From Bacteriovoracaceae bacterium (GTDB lineage Bacteria; Bdellovibrionota; Bacteriovoracia; Bacteriovoracales; Bacteriovoracaceae), in assembly GCA_028101965.1 (NCBI GenBank), contig JAOHMI010000001.1, positions 62,001 through 126,000 on the forward strand: 64,000 nucleotides of DNA, given 5' to 3'. The position numbers and the translations under genes were made by a program. Of the stretch, positions 32,657 to 43,759 are shown one piece after another (the first letter of the stretch is position 1; the number at the start of each line of letters is the position of its first letter). The notes beneath the pieces are model-generated. The model was not told the origin of the DNA. It saw only the letters and a program-made list of their open reading frames with translations, and did not search any database.

Positions 32657-32797
32657 ATGATTATTGCAGATACGAGGGATAAAAAAGAGCATCCTTTTGA
32701 ATGCAATATTGTTGTCGCAGGAACCTCAATGACTAAGAAGTTTATTCTATTACCATCAAATGAGGGCTATGTTTTCATTAATATAAAAGATAAATAA
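32657..32797 (+). CDS. Small ORF (46 aa), unknown; possibly remnant
   Basis: Manual translation MIIADTRDKKEHPFECNIVVAGTSMTKKFILLPSNEGYVFINIKDK*; not in ORF track. Confidence 0.3.
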   Translation: MIIADTRDKKEHPFECNIVVAGTSMTKKFILLPSNEGYVFINIKDK

Positions 32798-32958
32798 GTC
32801 GAATGAGTTAATGTAACGACCATTTTTCCTCAATATCTCCCTTAATTTCTTTATTTTAGTTTAATAATTTATACATGAAAGCTGATTTAATTGGATAAAT
32901 AGCTGAAGATGTAGGATTATTCGTTTGGTTAATAAAATAAAAATTCAGGTAATTTTAG

Positions 32959-35034
32959 ATGAAAGAAGTTAAAACAGAAGCAATTCGAAATATTGGAATT
33001 ATGGCTCACATTGATGCTGGTAAAACGACCACCACCGAGAGAATTCTCTATTATACCGGGAAAAATTATAAAATAGGTGAAGTTCATGATGGAACGGCCA
33101 CAATGGACTGGATGGTTCAAGAGCAGGAGCGTGGTATCACTATTACCGCAGCAGCAACTACTTGTTTTTGGGACAATCATCGTATTAACATTATAGACAC
33201 TCCGGGTCATGTTGATTTTACTATCGAAGTGGAAAGATCACTTCGAGTTCTCGACGGAGCAGTCGGGGTTTTTTGCGGAGTTGGTGGGGTTCAACCGCAA
33301 TCTGAAACGGTTTGGCGCCAAGCAGAAAGATATAATGTTCCTCGAATAGCGTATGTAAACAAGCTTGATCGTGTTGGCGCTAATTTTCTTAACGTTGTAA
33401 ATGAAATCGAATCAAAACTAAAAAAGAAACCACTTATTCTTCAACTTCCTATTGGTGAAGAAGAAAATTTCGTGGGTTTAACCAATCTCATCACAAAAGA
33501 AAAACTTATTTGGAAGGGAGAGGATCTCGGCGAAGATTTTGAGCTTTCTGCTTGGGATGAAACTGATGAAAACAAGGTCGCTCGAGAGTCACTATTGGAA
33601 ACGTTATCTGAATATGATGATGACTTACTTGAAAAACTTCTGGAGGGGGAAGAACCAACAGTTGAAGAAATTGAATCCTATATAAGAAAATTTACCATTG
33701 AAAATAAGATCATTCCTTGTCTTTGTGGAAGTTCGTTTAAAAATAAAGGTGTTCAGCCATTGATGGATGCTATCGTAAAGTTCCTCCCTTCCCCAATTGA
33801 TATAGGAGATACGGTAGGATTTGATATTAAAGACCATGATAAAGAGGTAAAAAGAAAACCAACAGATCAGGAACCTTTTTCTGGACTGGCTTTTAAAATC
33901 GCCACTGATCCTTTTGTTGGTTCTCTAACATTTGTGAGAATTTATTCAGGGGAGCTGAAGACTGGTGGGATGGTCTATAATCCGATTGAAAAGAAAAAAG
34001 AAAGAGTAGCTAAAATACTACTAATGCATGCAAATAAAAGAGAAGAAAGAGCCGTTGCGAAAGTTGGAGATATAGTAGCTTTTGTCGGGATGAAAAATAC
34101 AGTAACTGGACAAACTCTTTGCCAAGAAAATAAACCAATAATATATGACTTAATGGAATTTCCTGAGTCTGTTATATCTATAGCGATTGAACCAAAAACA
34201 AGTGCTGATGAAGGCAAGCTTGATTCTGTACTTAAGCAACTGTCTTTTGAAGACCCAACTTTTAGGTTTCAACAAAATAAAGAAACTGGACAGCTACTTA
34301 TTTTTGGTATGGGAGAGTTGCATTTGGAAATATTGGTTGATCGTATGCAGCGGGAACATAATGTTAAAATTAATGTGGGTCAGCCGCAAGTAAGTTTTAG
34401 AGAAGGTGTTTTATCGGAGGCCGTAGGTGAAAATAACTATGAAAGAGAAGTCGGCGGTAAAACACAAACAGGTCATTGTAAATTAATAGTAAAACCAAAT
34501 AATACTGAGAAGAATAATTTAAAAATAACGGTTACAGAAAGAGAATACCCAAAGGAAGTTCTTCAAGCGATAAAAGATGGTATTGAGGACTCCTACCTTT
34601 CTGGCATTAAGGCAGGTTATTCAATTATTGGTGTGGATATTGAAGTAACACATGTAAAATTTATAGAGGAATCTGCAAATGAAGTAGCTTACAAGATCGC
34701 TGCTTCTATGGCTTTTAAAGATGCCTGTATGAATTCTACATACACTTTAAAAGAGCCTGTCATGACTCTAGAAGTAATGACGCCTTCAGATTTTTCAGGT
34801 GACATAATTTCGGATATTTCAGCCAAAAGAGGGAAGATACAGAATATAAGTTCAAAAGAAGCAGAAGAAGTAATTAAAGCTGAAGTTCCGCTTATTGAAT
34901 TATTTGGTTACAGCACTACAGTGAGAAGCAAGAGCCAAGGAAGAGCTTCTTTTACAATGATTTTTGATCACTATGAAGATATGGATATAAAAATTTATAA
35001 ACCTTTGCTTGAAAAGAAAGGAATTTATATATAA
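32959..35034 (+). CDS. fusA: Translation elongation factor G
   Basis: [71 protein letters not shown]. Confidence 0.95.
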   Translation: MKEVKTEAIRNIGIMAHIDAGKTTTTERILYYTGKNYKIGEVHDGTATMDWMVQEQERGITITAAATTCFWDNHRINIIDTPGHVDFTIEVERSLRVLDGAVGVFCGVGGVQPQSETVWRQAERYNVPRIAYVNKLDRVGANFLNVVNEIESKLKKKPLILQLPIGEEENFVGLTNLITKEKLIWKGEDLGEDFELSAWDETDENKVARESLLETLSEYDDDLLEKLLEGEEPTVEEIESYIRKFTIENKIIPCLCGSSFKNKGVQPLMDAIVKFLPSPIDIGDTVGFDIKDHDKEVKRKPTDQEPFSGLAFKIATDPFVGSLTFVRIYSGELKTGGMVYNPIEKKKERVAKILLMHANKREERAVAKVGDIVAFVGMKNTVTGQTLCQENKPIIYDLMEFPESVISIAIEPKTSADEGKLDSVLKQLSFEDPTFRFQQNKETGQLLIFGMGELHLEILVDRMQREHNVKINVGQPQVSFREGVLSEAVGENNYEREVGGKTQTGHCKLIVKPNNTEKNNLKITVTEREYPKEVLQAIKDGIEDSYLSGIKAGYSIIGVDIEVTHVKFIEESANEVAYKIAASMAFKDACMNSTYTLKEPVMTLEVMTPSDFSGDIISDISAKRGKIQNISSKEAEEVIKAEVPLIELFGYSTTVRSKSQGRASFTMIFDHYEDMDIKIYKPLLEKKGIYI

Positions 35035-35057
35035 TTGAATCTTTTTTTAAATATGAA

Positions 35058-35086
35058 TTGACTTTTATTTGAATAGGGCATATTCA
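35058..35086 (+). promoter_or_regulatory. Candidate sigma70-type promoter before rpsJ
   Basis: TTGACT (35058-35063), 17-nt spacer, TATTCA (35081-35086). Confidence 0.4.
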
Positions 35087-35110
35087 GGATAGAATTTCGG
35101 AGTTATATTA

Positions 35111-35419
35111 ATGAAAAACAATAGACTGAGAATCAAGCTACGCGCTTATGATTTTAAATTATTAGATCATTCGGTACAAGAAATTGTGCTTACCGCCAAG
35201 AATACTGGGGCGAGAGTAGCTGGACCTATTCCTCTGCCGACAGAGATTAATAGATACACAGTCTTACGATCTCCGCATATCGATAAGAAATCTCGAGAAC
35301 AGTTCGAAATGAGAACTCACAAGAGATTAATTGATATAGTTGACCCTACTCAACAAACCGTTGATAGTCTTATGAAATTAGACTTATCTGCCGGTGTTGA
35401 TGTAGAAATAAAATACTAA
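35111..35419 (+). CDS. rpsJ: Ribosomal protein uS10
   Basis: S10 signature [41 protein letters not shown]. Confidence 0.99.
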   Translation: MKNNRLRIKLRAYDFKLLDHSVQEIVLTAKNTGARVAGPIPLPTEINRYTVLRSPHIDKKSREQFEMRTHKRLIDIVDPTQQTVDSLMKLDLSAGVDVEIKY

Positions 35420-35474
35420 AGAATAAATATAAAAATATTTATTTATATATATTAATAATTTAATAACCATGTAT

Positions 35475-35524
35475 GCATCCCTTTGGCATATTCTCATTTG
35501 AGAAATTAATAAAAAGGGTGATGC
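35475..35524 (+). promoter_or_regulatory. Candidate structured leader between rpsJ and rplC
   Basis: gcatcccttt (35475-35484) pairs with aaagg-g-t-gatgc (to 35524) with one bulge; inner TCTCATTTGAGA; 4 nt upstream of GGAGG SD. Confidence 0.4.
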
Positions 35525-35536
35525 TATGGAGGTAAA

Positions 35537-36199
35537 ATGTCTGAAGCTAAGTCAATAGCGCTAAAGAGCTTTTTTGGTGTTAAAGCAGGAATGACCCGAA
35601 TCTTTGATTATGACAAAGGTATTCAGGTTCCCGTAACAGTTATCAAGTTAATCCCAAATATTGTCACTAGAGTAAAAACCAATGAAAAAGATGGTTATGC
35701 TGCTTACCAAATTGGTTATGGTGAAAAAAGAGAAAAGCTCGTTAAAAAACCAGTCTTAGGCTCTTTAAAGAAAAACAATATTAATGAAAAAGTCACTCGA
35801 TTCTTCGAAATTAAAGATTCTGAAGCTAATACTGATAGTGTTGGCGCAAAGGTTAATTACGAAGATTTCGCGGTCAATTCAATTGTAGACGTAACTTCTG
35901 TATCTAAAGGTAAGGGATTTGCCGGTGTTATGAAGCGTTACGGATTCCAAGGTGGACCAGCTACACACGGCTCACACTTTCATAGAACTCCTGGATCTAT
36001 CGGTAACAGAGCAACTCCTGGGCGAGTTTTTGCTCAAAAGAAAATGCCTGGTCACATGGGTGCAGTCAAGAAAACTCAACAAAATCTACCAATCGTCGAA
36101 GTTAATCTTGAGGAAGGTTATTTATTAGTAAAAGGATCTGTACCTGGAGCTAAAAATAGTTTTGTTAAAGTTTCTAGAGCAGTGAAAACTAAAAGATAA
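35537..36199 (+). CDS. rplC: Ribosomal protein uL3
   Basis: GVKAGMTRIF; GFAGVMKRYGFQGGPATHGSHFHRTPGSIG. Confidence 0.99.
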   Translation: MSEAKSIALKSFFGVKAGMTRIFDYDKGIQVPVTVIKLIPNIVTRVKTNEKDGYAAYQIGYGEKREKLVKKPVLGSLKKNNINEKVTRFFEIKDSEANTDSVGAKVNYEDFAVNSIVDVTSVSKGKGFAGVMKRYGFQGGPATHGSHFHRTPGSIGNRATPGRVFAQKKMPGHMGAVKKTQQNLPIVEVNLEEGYLLVKGSVPGAKNSFVKVSRAVKTKR

Positions 36200-36214
36200 T
36201 AAAGGTAAAAGATA

Positions 36215-36832
36215 ATGAAACAAGTAACACTCTTTAATAAAGATTTTACCAAGAAAGAAGACTTGGCTATACCTTTTGAGTTGAATAATGACTCAATTAG
36301 TACACCAGCTGTTCACCAAGTTGTGGTTAGCTTACTAGCTCGGCGACGACAGGGTAATGCATGTACTAAAAATAAAGCCTTGGTTCAAGGTGGAGGCGCA
36401 AAGCCATTTAAGCAAAAAGGAACTGGACGAGCTCGTCAAGGATCTACTCGATCTCCTTTAATGCCAGGTGGTGGAACAGTTTTTGGGCCCACTCCACGGT
36501 CTTACTATAAAAAAGTTAATAAGAAAGTTATGAATTTGGCCGTTAAGTCAATTCTTGCAGATAAATTAAACGCAGGTAAACTTTTTGTTTTTGAATCATT
36601 TGATTTTACAGGAAAAACTAAAGACATGGCAGCATTCCTTGGTGAAAGAAACTTAGAGTCAACTCTTTTGGTTTGCGAGTCTAAAGATAACCCAGGAATC
36701 AGAGGAATAAAAAATCTTCGAAAATGCCGAGGTCTTGGTGTTGAAGGTTTCAGTGTTTACGAAGCTGTGAAATATGAAAATTTATTAATCGACCAGAAAT
36801 CGTTCAACAAGTTAATTGAGAGATTGGGGTAA
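36215..36832 (+). CDS. rplD: Ribosomal protein uL4
   Basis: KPFKQKGTGRARQGSTRSPLMPGGGTVFGP. Confidence 0.99.
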   Translation: MKQVTLFNKDFTKKEDLAIPFELNNDSISTPAVHQVVVSLLARRRQGNACTKNKALVQGGGAKPFKQKGTGRARQGSTRSPLMPGGGTVFGPTPRSYYKKVNKKVMNLAVKSILADKLNAGKLFVFESFDFTGKTKDMAAFLGERNLESTLLVCESKDNPGIRGIKNLRKCRGLGVEGFSVYEAVKYENLLIDQKSFNKLIERLG

Positions 36833-36835
36833 GAT

Positions 36836-37123
36836 ATGCAAACAAATAATGTAATTTTAAAACCATTGTTAACGGAAAAAACTTCTGTGCAAACAGAGTT
36901 AAGAAATAGATATGCTTTCAAAGTTAATCCGAAAGCAAATAAGTATCAAATTAAAGATGCAGTCGAAGCTATGTTTAATGTGAAAGTTGTAAATGTAAAA
37001 ACTTTGAATAATCCAGGGAAGATGAAGAGAATTGGAAGATTCATTTCGAAGACAAATGGAACAAAAAAAGCTTATGTCCAAATTCAAGAAGGGCAAAAAA
37101 TTGAGTTGTTTAAAGGTATTTAA
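36836..37123 (+). CDS. rplW: Ribosomal protein uL23
   Basis: VILKPLLTEKT...YAFKVNPKANKYQIKDAVE. Confidence 0.97.
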   Translation: MQTNNVILKPLLTEKTSVQTELRNRYAFKVNPKANKYQIKDAVEAMFNVKVVNVKTLNNPGKMKRIGRFISKTNGTKKAYVQIQEGQKIELFKGI

Positions 37124-37151
37124 GTAGAAAAATAATAATTAGGACAAGATT

Positions 37152-37982
37152 ATGTTAATTAAAAAGTTTAAAGCAACATCTCCTGTAAGAAGAAAGATGT
37201 CTGTACTTAGTGGTAAAGGGACTTTGACTGATAAAAAACCCGTCAAGCGACTAACTACTAAATTAAAGTACCATGCTGGCCGGAACTCAAATGGTCGAAT
37301 TACAACTCGTCATAAGGGTGGTCGTTTAAAAAGAAGATATAGAATAATTGATTTTAAGAGAAATAAATTCAATATTCCTGCAATCGTTGATTCTCTTCAA
37401 TATGATCCAAACAGAAACTGTAATATCGCTTTATTGAATTACGTTGATGGTGAAAAAAGATATATTTTAGCACCTCTTGGCTTAAAAGTTGGAGATAGTA
37501 TCGTTAGTAGTGACGATGCAGATATTAAATCAGGTAACTCAAAACTTTTAAAAGATATTCCAGTTGGTACACTGGTTCATAATGTAGAGCTTTATCCTGG
37601 AAGTGGCGGGCAAATGGCTCGTTCTGCAGGATCTTATGCTCAACTAATGGCTAAAGAAACCAAAGAAGCTCTTCTACGTTTGCCTTCGGGAGAACTTAGA
37701 AAAGTGAAAATCAACTGCCGAGCGACTATAGGTCAAGTTGGGAATCTTGAGTTTGAGCAAGTCGTGGTTGGTAAAGCTGGTAAGAGTCGTTGGCTTGGTA
37801 AACGACCTAGTGTTCGTGGTGTTGCAATGAACCCAATCGATCACCCTCATGGTGGTGGTGAAGGTAGAACATCTGGTGGACGTCACCCTGTGACTCCTTG
37901 GGGAACACCTACTAAAGGTTATAAAACTAGAAAAAATAAGCGTACGAATAAATTTATCGTAAAGCGCAGAAGTAGAAAATAA
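37152..37982 (+). CDS. rplB: Ribosomal protein uL2
   Basis: [48 protein letters not shown]. Confidence 0.99.
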   Translation: MLIKKFKATSPVRRKMSVLSGKGTLTDKKPVKRLTTKLKYHAGRNSNGRITTRHKGGRLKRRYRIIDFKRNKFNIPAIVDSLQYDPNRNCNIALLNYVDGEKRYILAPLGLKVGDSIVSSDDADIKSGNSKLLKDIPVGTLVHNVELYPGSGGQMARSAGSYAQLMAKETKEALLRLPSGELRKVKINCRATIGQVGNLEFEQVVVGKAGKSRWLGKRPSVRGVAMNPIDHPHGGGEGRTSGGRHPVTPWGTPTKGYKTRKNKRTNKFIVKRRSRK

Positions 37983-37997
37983 TATTGGAGAATATTG

Positions 37998-38273
37998 ATG
38001 GCTAGATCAATTAAAAAAGGACCATTCGTAGATAACTCATTGTATAAAAAAGCAGATGAGGCTAAAGCGGATAAGAAAGGCAATAAAGTTATCAAGACTT
38101 GGTCGAGACGAAGTACGATAACCCCAGATTTTATTGGGCTTACGTTTGCTGTCCATAACGGTAAAAAGTTTATTCCAGTTTTTGTTACTGACAATATGGT
38201 TGGTCACAAGTTTGGAGAGTTTGCTCTCACTCGTACTTTTACGAAGCATTCTGGAGATAAAAAAGGTAAATAA
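37998..38273 (+). CDS. rpsS: Ribosomal protein uS19
   Basis: [21 protein letters not shown] at 37998. Confidence 0.99.
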   Translation: MARSIKKGPFVDNSLYKKADEAKADKKGNKVIKTWSRRSTITPDFIGLTFAVHNGKKFIPVFVTDNMVGHKFGEFALTRTFTKHSGDKKGK

Positions 38274-38275
38274 TT

Positions 38276-38611
38276 ATGTCAGTCGTAGTTAAGTTAAATG
38301 GTGTAAACAAATCTGCCTTTAAGGTTAGAGAAGTTTGTAATCTTATAAGAAATAAAACAGCTGAAGAAGCGTTACGAATTTTACGTTTTAATCAGAAAAA
38401 AGAAATAGCGATTATGTTAACTAAGCTTATTAACTCAGGTTTAACAATCGCATCTGACTCCGAAAAGGTTGATTTAGACAACTTAAAGATCGGAGAGTTA
38501 CTTGTTGACGAAGGGCCTACTGTAAAGCGGATTCAGCCTCGAGCTCAAGGACGTGCGTTTAGAATAAGAAAAAGAACAAGTAAAATTAAATTAGAATTAA
38601 AAGAAGGATAA
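38276..38611 (+). CDS. rplV: Ribosomal protein uL22
   Basis: L22 homology (VDEGPTVKRIQPRAQGRAFRIRKRTSKI). Confidence 0.98.
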   Translation: MSVVVKLNGVNKSAFKVREVCNLIRNKTAEEALRILRFNQKKEIAIMLTKLINSGLTIASDSEKVDLDNLKIGELLVDEGPTVKRIQPRAQGRAFRIRKRTSKIKLELKEG

Positions 38612-38614
38612 AAA

Positions 38615-39244
38615 ATGGGTCAAAAAGTACACCCCTACGGATTTAGACTTGGTTATATTAAAGACTGGCATTCAATATGGTTCGCTAATAAGAGTGACTA
38701 CGCTAAGACTTTAAAAGAAGATACTAATATTCGTAAGTATATTGCTAAAGAGTTAAAAAACGCCTCTATCGCAAAAACAGAAATCACTAGAACATCTGAT
38801 CAAGTGAAAGTTACTGTTTATTCAGCTAAGCCAGGTGTTGCAATTGGTAAAAAAGGTGCTGGAATTGATAAAGTTCGGGCAGACTTAAAGAGATTAACTT
38901 CAAGCAATTTGATCTTCAACATCGCTGAGGTTAAGAGACCAGAAGCTGATGCAAAGTTGATTGCTGAAAATATAGCAAGTCAACTTGAAAAAAGGGTTGC
39001 CTTTAGAAGAGCGATGAAAAAAGTGATGACTTCTGCTTTTCGTTCTGGAGTTAAAGGGATCAAAGTTAAGTGTTCAGGAAGACTTGGTGGAGCTGAGATG
39101 GCTCGTGCTGAAGGGTATGCTGAAAAGAAAGTACCTCTTCATACACTAAGAGCTGATATTGACTACGCTACGGCTGAAGCTAAGACAACTTACGGTATTA
39201 TCGGGGTTAAAGTCTGGGTTTACCGTGGTGAAATTTACAAATAG
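38615..39244 (+). CDS. rpsC: Ribosomal protein uS3
   Basis: MGQKVHPYGFRLGYIKDWHSIWFA. Confidence 0.99.
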   Translation: MGQKVHPYGFRLGYIKDWHSIWFANKSDYAKTLKEDTNIRKYIAKELKNASIAKTEITRTSDQVKVTVYSAKPGVAIGKKGAGIDKVRADLKRLTSSNLIFNIAEVKRPEADAKLIAENIASQLEKRVAFRRAMKKVMTSAFRSGVKGIKVKCSGRLGGAEMARAEGYAEKKVPLHTLRADIDYATAEAKTTYGIIGVKVWVYRGEIYK

Positions 39245-39275
39245 GAAAGAATAAAAATTAAGAAAGGTTTATACT

Positions 39276-39752
39276 ATGTTGAGTCCAAAAAAAGTTAAGT
39301 GGAGAAAGCAGCAAAAAGGTCGAATGAAAGGTAAAGCCAACCGTGGTAATACCATGACTTTCGGTGACTTTGGTATAATTGCAACATCCGCTGGTTATAT
39401 AACTAATCGTCAAATTGAGGCTGCTCGTATCGCGATCTCAAGAAAGACTAAAAGAGGTGGAGACGTTTGGATCAAAATCTTCCCTCATAAATCTTTAACT
39501 AAAAAACCTGCAGAGGTTCGAATGGGTAAAGGTAAAGGTAGTCACGAGAGTTGGGTTGCAGTTGTTAAGCCTGGAAGGGTTTTATTTGAGGTTGGTGGTC
39601 TTGATAAAGACATAAGCTTTGAAGCTCTTCGTCTAGCTCAATATAAGTTACCAGTTAAGACTAAATTAGTAACGAGAGAGCAGATTAATAAAAATGATGA
39701 AAAAAGAGCTATTACAAAAACTAATACTAAAGAAGAACAAAAAGAAAAATAA
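39276..39752 (+). CDS. rplP: Ribosomal protein uL16 with charged C-terminal tail
   Basis: [25 protein letters not shown]-terminal [24 protein letters not shown]. Confidence 0.99.
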   Translation: MLSPKKVKWRKQQKGRMKGKANRGNTMTFGDFGIIATSAGYITNRQIEAARIAISRKTKRGGDVWIKIFPHKSLTKKPAEVRMGKGKGSHESWVAVVKPGRVLFEVGGLDKDISFEALRLAQYKLPVKTKLVTREQINKNDEKRAITKTNTKEEQKEK

Positions 39753-39770
39753 GGTTTCAGTAGGTTTATT

Positions 39771-39962
39771 ATGTTGAAAATGACAGAACTAACAAAATTA
39801 TCTAAAGAAGAGTTAGGAAAGAAAGAGTCTGATCTTCGAAAAGATCTTTTTGATTTAAAAATTCAAAAGACTTTAGGGACGTTAGAGAAAAGTGCGACCT
39901 TAAAAAAACTGAGAAGAGATATCGCTAGAGTAAAAACAGCTCAAAATGCGGCTAAGGCATAA
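39771..39962 (+). CDS. rpmC: Ribosomal protein uL29
   Basis: L29 homology; synteny. Confidence 0.96.
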   Translation: MLKMTELTKLSKEELGKKESDLRKDLFDLKIQKTLGTLEKSATLKKLRRDIARVKTAQNAAKA

Positions 39963-39974
39963 GGTATAAAGGCT

Positions 39975-40232
39975 ATGGAAAAACAAGCAGAGAAAAAATT
40001 TAGAAGAAAATTATCTGGGATAGTTACCAGTGATAAAGGTGATAAAACGATTGTAGTAAAAGTTGAAACTCGTTTTAAGCATCCTAAATATAGTAAGTAT
40101 GTAACTAAATCAAAGAAATACCATGCTCATGATGAAAAGAATGAAGCAGCTTCAGGATCAGCGGTAACGATTATTGAATCTAAACCATATTCTAAGCTTA
40201 AAAAATGGGAATTACTTTCGGTAAGAAATTAA
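39975..40232 (+). CDS. rpsQ: Ribosomal protein uS17
   Basis: [29 protein letters not shown]. Confidence 0.98.
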   Translation: MEKQAEKKFRRKLSGIVTSDKGDKTIVVKVETRFKHPKYSKYVTKSKKYHAHDEKNEAASGSAVTIIESKPYSKLKKWELLSVRN

Positions 40233-40242
40233 GGAATAAGCA

Positions 40243-40614
40243 ATGATACAAATGCAATCAAGATTAATTGTAGCGGATAACTCAGGAGCAAAAGTTGTTC
40301 AGTGTTTTAAAGTTCTGGGTGGCTCCAAGAGAATGTCTGCAGGTTTGGGAGATGTGATTGTCGTTTCCGTAAAGCAAGCTCTACCTGGTGGTAAAGTTAA
40401 AAAAGGCGATGTTAAAAAAGCAGTTATCGTTCGAACTAAATACCCAATTAAAAGAGCCGATGGTTCAACCATTCAATTTGATGAAAATTCAGTGGTTATT
40501 CTAGGTGCGCAAGGGCAAGAGCCTATTGGTACTCGGATCTTTGGACCAGTTGCAAGAGAATTAAGAAATAAAAACTTCACTAAAATTTGCTCTTTGGCAC
40601 CAGAGGTTTTGTAA
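40243..40614 (+). CDS. rplN: Ribosomal protein uL14
   Basis: [27 protein letters not shown]. Confidence 0.99.
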   Translation: MIQMQSRLIVADNSGAKVVQCFKVLGGSKRMSAGLGDVIVVSVKQALPGGKVKKGDVKKAVIVRTKYPIKRADGSTIQFDENSVVILGAQGQEPIGTRIFGPVARELRNKNFTKICSLAPEVL

Positions 40615-40626
40615 ACAGGATATATT

Positions 40627-40935
40627 ATGAATAAACTAAAATTAAATGACGAAGTTATTGTTACGGCTGGCTCTGAGAAAGGAAAAAAAGGCAAGCTCCT
40701 AAAGATTAATGCTAAAACAAATAGAGTAATGATCGAAGGTGTAAAGATGCTGAAAAAATCAGTAAAGCCCACTCAAGAAAATCCAAGTGGTGGTTTTGCT
40801 GAAGTTAATGGATATATACATATAAGTAACATCTCTCTTGTAAGTCCTAAAACAGGCGCTGCTTCGAGAGTCAGAATTGAAACAAAAGATGGAAAGAAAG
40901 TTAGAGTTTTAACTAAATGTAATACAGAACTTTAA
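40627..40935 (+). CDS. rplX: Ribosomal protein uL24
   Basis: L24 KOW; VIVTAGSEKGKKGKLLKI. Confidence 0.98.
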   Translation: MNKLKLNDEVIVTAGSEKGKKGKLLKINAKTNRVMIEGVKMLKKSVKPTQENPSGGFAEVNGYIHISNISLVSPKTGAASRVRIETKDGKKVRVLTKCNTEL

Positions 40936-40953
40936 AAATTAAAGAGAAAATAT

Positions 40954-41493
40954 ATGAGTAGATTAAAAGAAAAATACAACAAAGAAATCAAGAAAGCTCT
41001 TCTGGATCAATTTAAATATAAAAATCCAATGCAAGTGCCAAAGCTTGAAAGAATCACATTAAACTGTGTTACTAGAGATTGCGTATCGAATGGTAAACTA
41101 GCTGATAATATTATGGGTGATTTAGCTCAGATTACTGGCCAAAAAGCTGTTATCGCTAGAGCAAAAAATTCGATTGCAACTTTTAAAGTGAGAGAAGGAC
41201 AGGCTCTTGGGGCATATGTTACTTTACGCGGTAAGAATATGTATGAGTTTCTTGATAGATTAATTAATCTTTCACTTCCAAGGGTAAAAGACTTTAGAGG
41301 ACTTTCCCCTAAGGCTTTTGACGGAAGAGGAAATTATAACTTAGGAGTTAAAGAGCAGATTATGTTTCCAGAAATCAATTATGACAAAATTGATAGAGTT
41401 AGGGGTCTAGGTATTACAATTACCACAACTGCAAATACTAACGAAGAAGGAAGAGCTCTTTTAAAAGAATTTGGAATGCCTTTTAAAAATTAG
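40954..41493 (+). CDS. rplE: Ribosomal protein uL5
   Basis: L5 homology ([41 protein letters not shown]). Confidence 0.99.
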   Translation: MSRLKEKYNKEIKKALLDQFKYKNPMQVPKLERITLNCVTRDCVSNGKLADNIMGDLAQITGQKAVIARAKNSIATFKVREGQALGAYVTLRGKNMYEFLDRLINLSLPRVKDFRGLSPKAFDGRGNYNLGVKEQIMFPEINYDKIDRVRGLGITITTTANTNEEGRALLKEFGMPFKN

Positions 41494-41507
41494 TTAAGGA
41501 AATAAAC

Positions 41508-41813
41508 ATGGCAAAAATTAGTACGATTGTTAAAGATCAAAGAAAAAGAAAACTCGAGTTACGCTATAGAACTAAAAGAGCAGAGCTTAAAAAAATCATT
41601 ATTGATGAAAATAAGAGTGATGATGAGCGCTTTGAAGCTTCGGTAAAGTTAAACAAGCTACCTCGAAATAGTTCAAGAGTTAGAGTTCGTAATAGATGTA
41701 TCCTAACTGGGCGTGGCCGTGCTGTTTATCGCCAGTTTGGTCTTTCACGGATCAAGTTTAGAGAATTAGCTCATCAGGGATTAATCCCAGGTGTTACTAA
41801 GGCAAGTTGGTAG
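41508..41813 (+). CDS. rpsN: Ribosomal protein uS14 (long, non-zinc form)
   Basis: [39 protein letters not shown]; no CxxC pair. Confidence 0.98.
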   Translation: MAKISTIVKDQRKRKLELRYRTKRAELKKIIIDENKSDDERFEASVKLNKLPRNSSRVRVRNRCILTGRGRAVYRQFGLSRIKFRELAHQGLIPGVTKASW

Positions 41814-41844
41814 AAAAATAAATAAATCACAAGGAATATAGATT

Positions 41845-42228
41845 ATGATGACAGATCCAATTTCAGATATGCTTACAAGAATTCGTAATGCAAACATGGT
41901 AAATCACCCTAAGGTTGATATACCAGCATCTCGAATGAAAGCTAATATTTGTAAGGTTTTAAAAGAAGAAGGATATATTAAGTCCTTTAAATTGATTGCG
42001 AAGTCTACAACAGATTTTAAAATTAGAGTTTCATTGAAAGATGGTGCTTTAAGAGGTCTTAAGAGAGTTAGTCGTCCTGGTCTAAGACAATATAGTAAAT
42101 ATGATAATTTTCCTCGTGTTATTTCAGGACTTGGTATTTCAGTTGTTTCAACTTCACAAGGTATCATGTCTAGCCGTAAAGCAAAGAATATGAAAGTGGG
42201 CGGAGAAGTTCTCTGTAATATTTGGTAG
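41845..42228 (+). CDS. rpsH: Ribosomal protein uS8
   Basis: DPISDMLTRIRNAN; VSTSQGIMSSRKAKNMKVGGEVLCNIW. Confidence 0.99.
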   Translation: MMTDPISDMLTRIRNANMVNHPKVDIPASRMKANICKVLKEEGYIKSFKLIAKSTTDFKIRVSLKDGALRGLKRVSRPGLRQYSKYDNFPRVISGLGISVVSTSQGIMSSRKAKNMKVGGEVLCNIW

Positions 42229-42237
42229 GAGCAAGTA

Positions 42238-42780
42238 ATGTCAAGAATTGGTAAACAAGAAATTAGTGTTCCAAAAGGTGTCGATTTAAAACTTGATGGT
42301 TCAACACTAACAGTTAAAGGACCGAAAGGAACTTTAACCAGAACTTTTGAAACAAAATATGTATCAATAAATATTGATGGTGGAATAGTTAAGGTTGCGA
42401 ATACTAGTAATGATGCAAAGTCTAGATCCTTTTGGGGGTTAACTCGTACATTAGTAAATAATATGGTTGTTGGTGTGAGTGATGGATTTAAAAAATCACT
42501 TGAATTTAACGGCGTTGGTTATAGAGCAGCTGTAAGTGGAAGTACTTTAACTTTAAACTTAGGTTACTCTCATCCAATCGATTATAAAATTCCAGAGGGA
42601 ATCAAAGCTGCGGTTACTAAAAACGTAATTGACTTTGAAGGTTGTGACAAAGAGTTAGTAGGTTTTGTTGCTGCAAAAGTTAGATCATTTAGAAAACCTG
42701 AGCCATACAAAGGTAAGGGGATTAAATACACTACAGAAACGATTATCAGAAAAGCTGGTAAGACTGGTGGTAAAAAATAA
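42238..42780 (+). CDS. rplF: Ribosomal protein uL6
   Basis: MSRIGKQEISVPKGVDLKLDGSTLTVKGPKG. Confidence 0.99.
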   Translation: MSRIGKQEISVPKGVDLKLDGSTLTVKGPKGTLTRTFETKYVSINIDGGIVKVANTSNDAKSRSFWGLTRTLVNNMVVGVSDGFKKSLEFNGVGYRAAVSGSTLTLNLGYSHPIDYKIPEGIKAAVTKNVIDFEGCDKELVGFVAAKVRSFRKPEPYKGKGIKYTTETIIRKAGKTGGKK

Positions 42781-42796
42781 GATTTAGGTTAAAACT

Positions 42797-43171
42797 ATGA
42801 GAAAAAAATTAGGCAAAATTAAAAACGCTTCTAAAGCGAAACAATACAGAAGAAAACTTTCAATTCGTAATAAAGTTGAAGGGTCAACAGAGCGACCTCG
42901 ATTGTGTGCAACTAAAACAAATAAAAACTTATTTGTTCAAGTAGTTGATGATTCAGTCTCTAAGACACTATTCTCTGTTAGTACTTTTGGGAAAAATAAA
43001 GTTGGAAAAGGTGCTACCATAGAGAGTGCAAAGGTTGTTGGTCAGAAAGTTTCCGAGCTTTGCAAAAATGCAAAGATTGAATCAGTTGTCTTTGATCGAA
43101 ATGGAAACGTTTATACAGGTGTTTTAAAGTCCTTAGCTGATTCAATTCGAGAAAATGGAATAACTATCTAA
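42797..43171 (+). CDS. rplR: Ribosomal protein uL18
   Basis: L18 homology, synteny. Confidence 0.98.
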   Translation: MRKKLGKIKNASKAKQYRRKLSIRNKVEGSTERPRLCATKTNKNLFVQVVDDSVSKTLFSVSTFGKNKVGKGATIESAKVVGQKVSELCKNAKIESVVFDRNGNVYTGVLKSLADSIRENGITI

Positions 43172-43204
43172 AGATTAAACTTGGTTTAATAAGGAAATAA
43201 TTAA

Positions 43205-43741
43205 ATGAAAGATGAAAAAAAATCTAATAACAATGTAAAGAAAGAAAGCGATTTCGTACCTGAAACTGAAGAAAGAGTGGTTGCTGTTAATCGAGTTGCT
43301 AAAGTTGTTAAAGGTGGTCGACGGTTTTCATTTTCTGCGATTATGGTCGTTGGAGATAAAAATGGGAAAGTTGGATTTGGTTTAGGTAAGGCTAAAGAAG
43401 TTCCAGATGCTATTAGAAAAGCTTCACAAGAAGCTCAAAGAAAAATGATAACTGTCCCTGTTGATAATGGAACTATTCCTCACGAAATCTTAGGTGAATT
43501 TGATGCTGGAAAGATACTTTTTAAACCGGCGTCCGAGGGTACTGGGATTAAAGCAGCGGGTGCATGTCGTACTATTTTAGAATTGGCTGGTGTTCGAAAC
43601 GTCTTAACAAAATCATTAAGAGGTTCAAACCCACACAATATTGTGAAAGCAACATTTAAAGCTTTAGAAAAGTTAAGATCAGCAAGTGAAATTGCTAATG
43701 CTCGAGGAAAAGACATTAAATCAATAAGATTAAAACAATAA
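43205..43741 (+). CDS. rpsE: Ribosomal protein uS5
   Basis: [40 protein letters not shown]. Confidence 0.99.
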   Translation: MKDEKKSNNNVKKESDFVPETEERVVAVNRVAKVVKGGRRFSFSAIMVVGDKNGKVGFGLGKAKEVPDAIRKASQEAQRKMITVPVDNGTIPHEILGEFDAGKILFKPASEGTGIKAAGACRTILELAGVRNVLTKSLRGSNPHNIVKATFKALEKLRSASEIANARGKDIKSIRLKQ

Positions 43742-43759
43742 TAGGCAAAGAGTAATATT

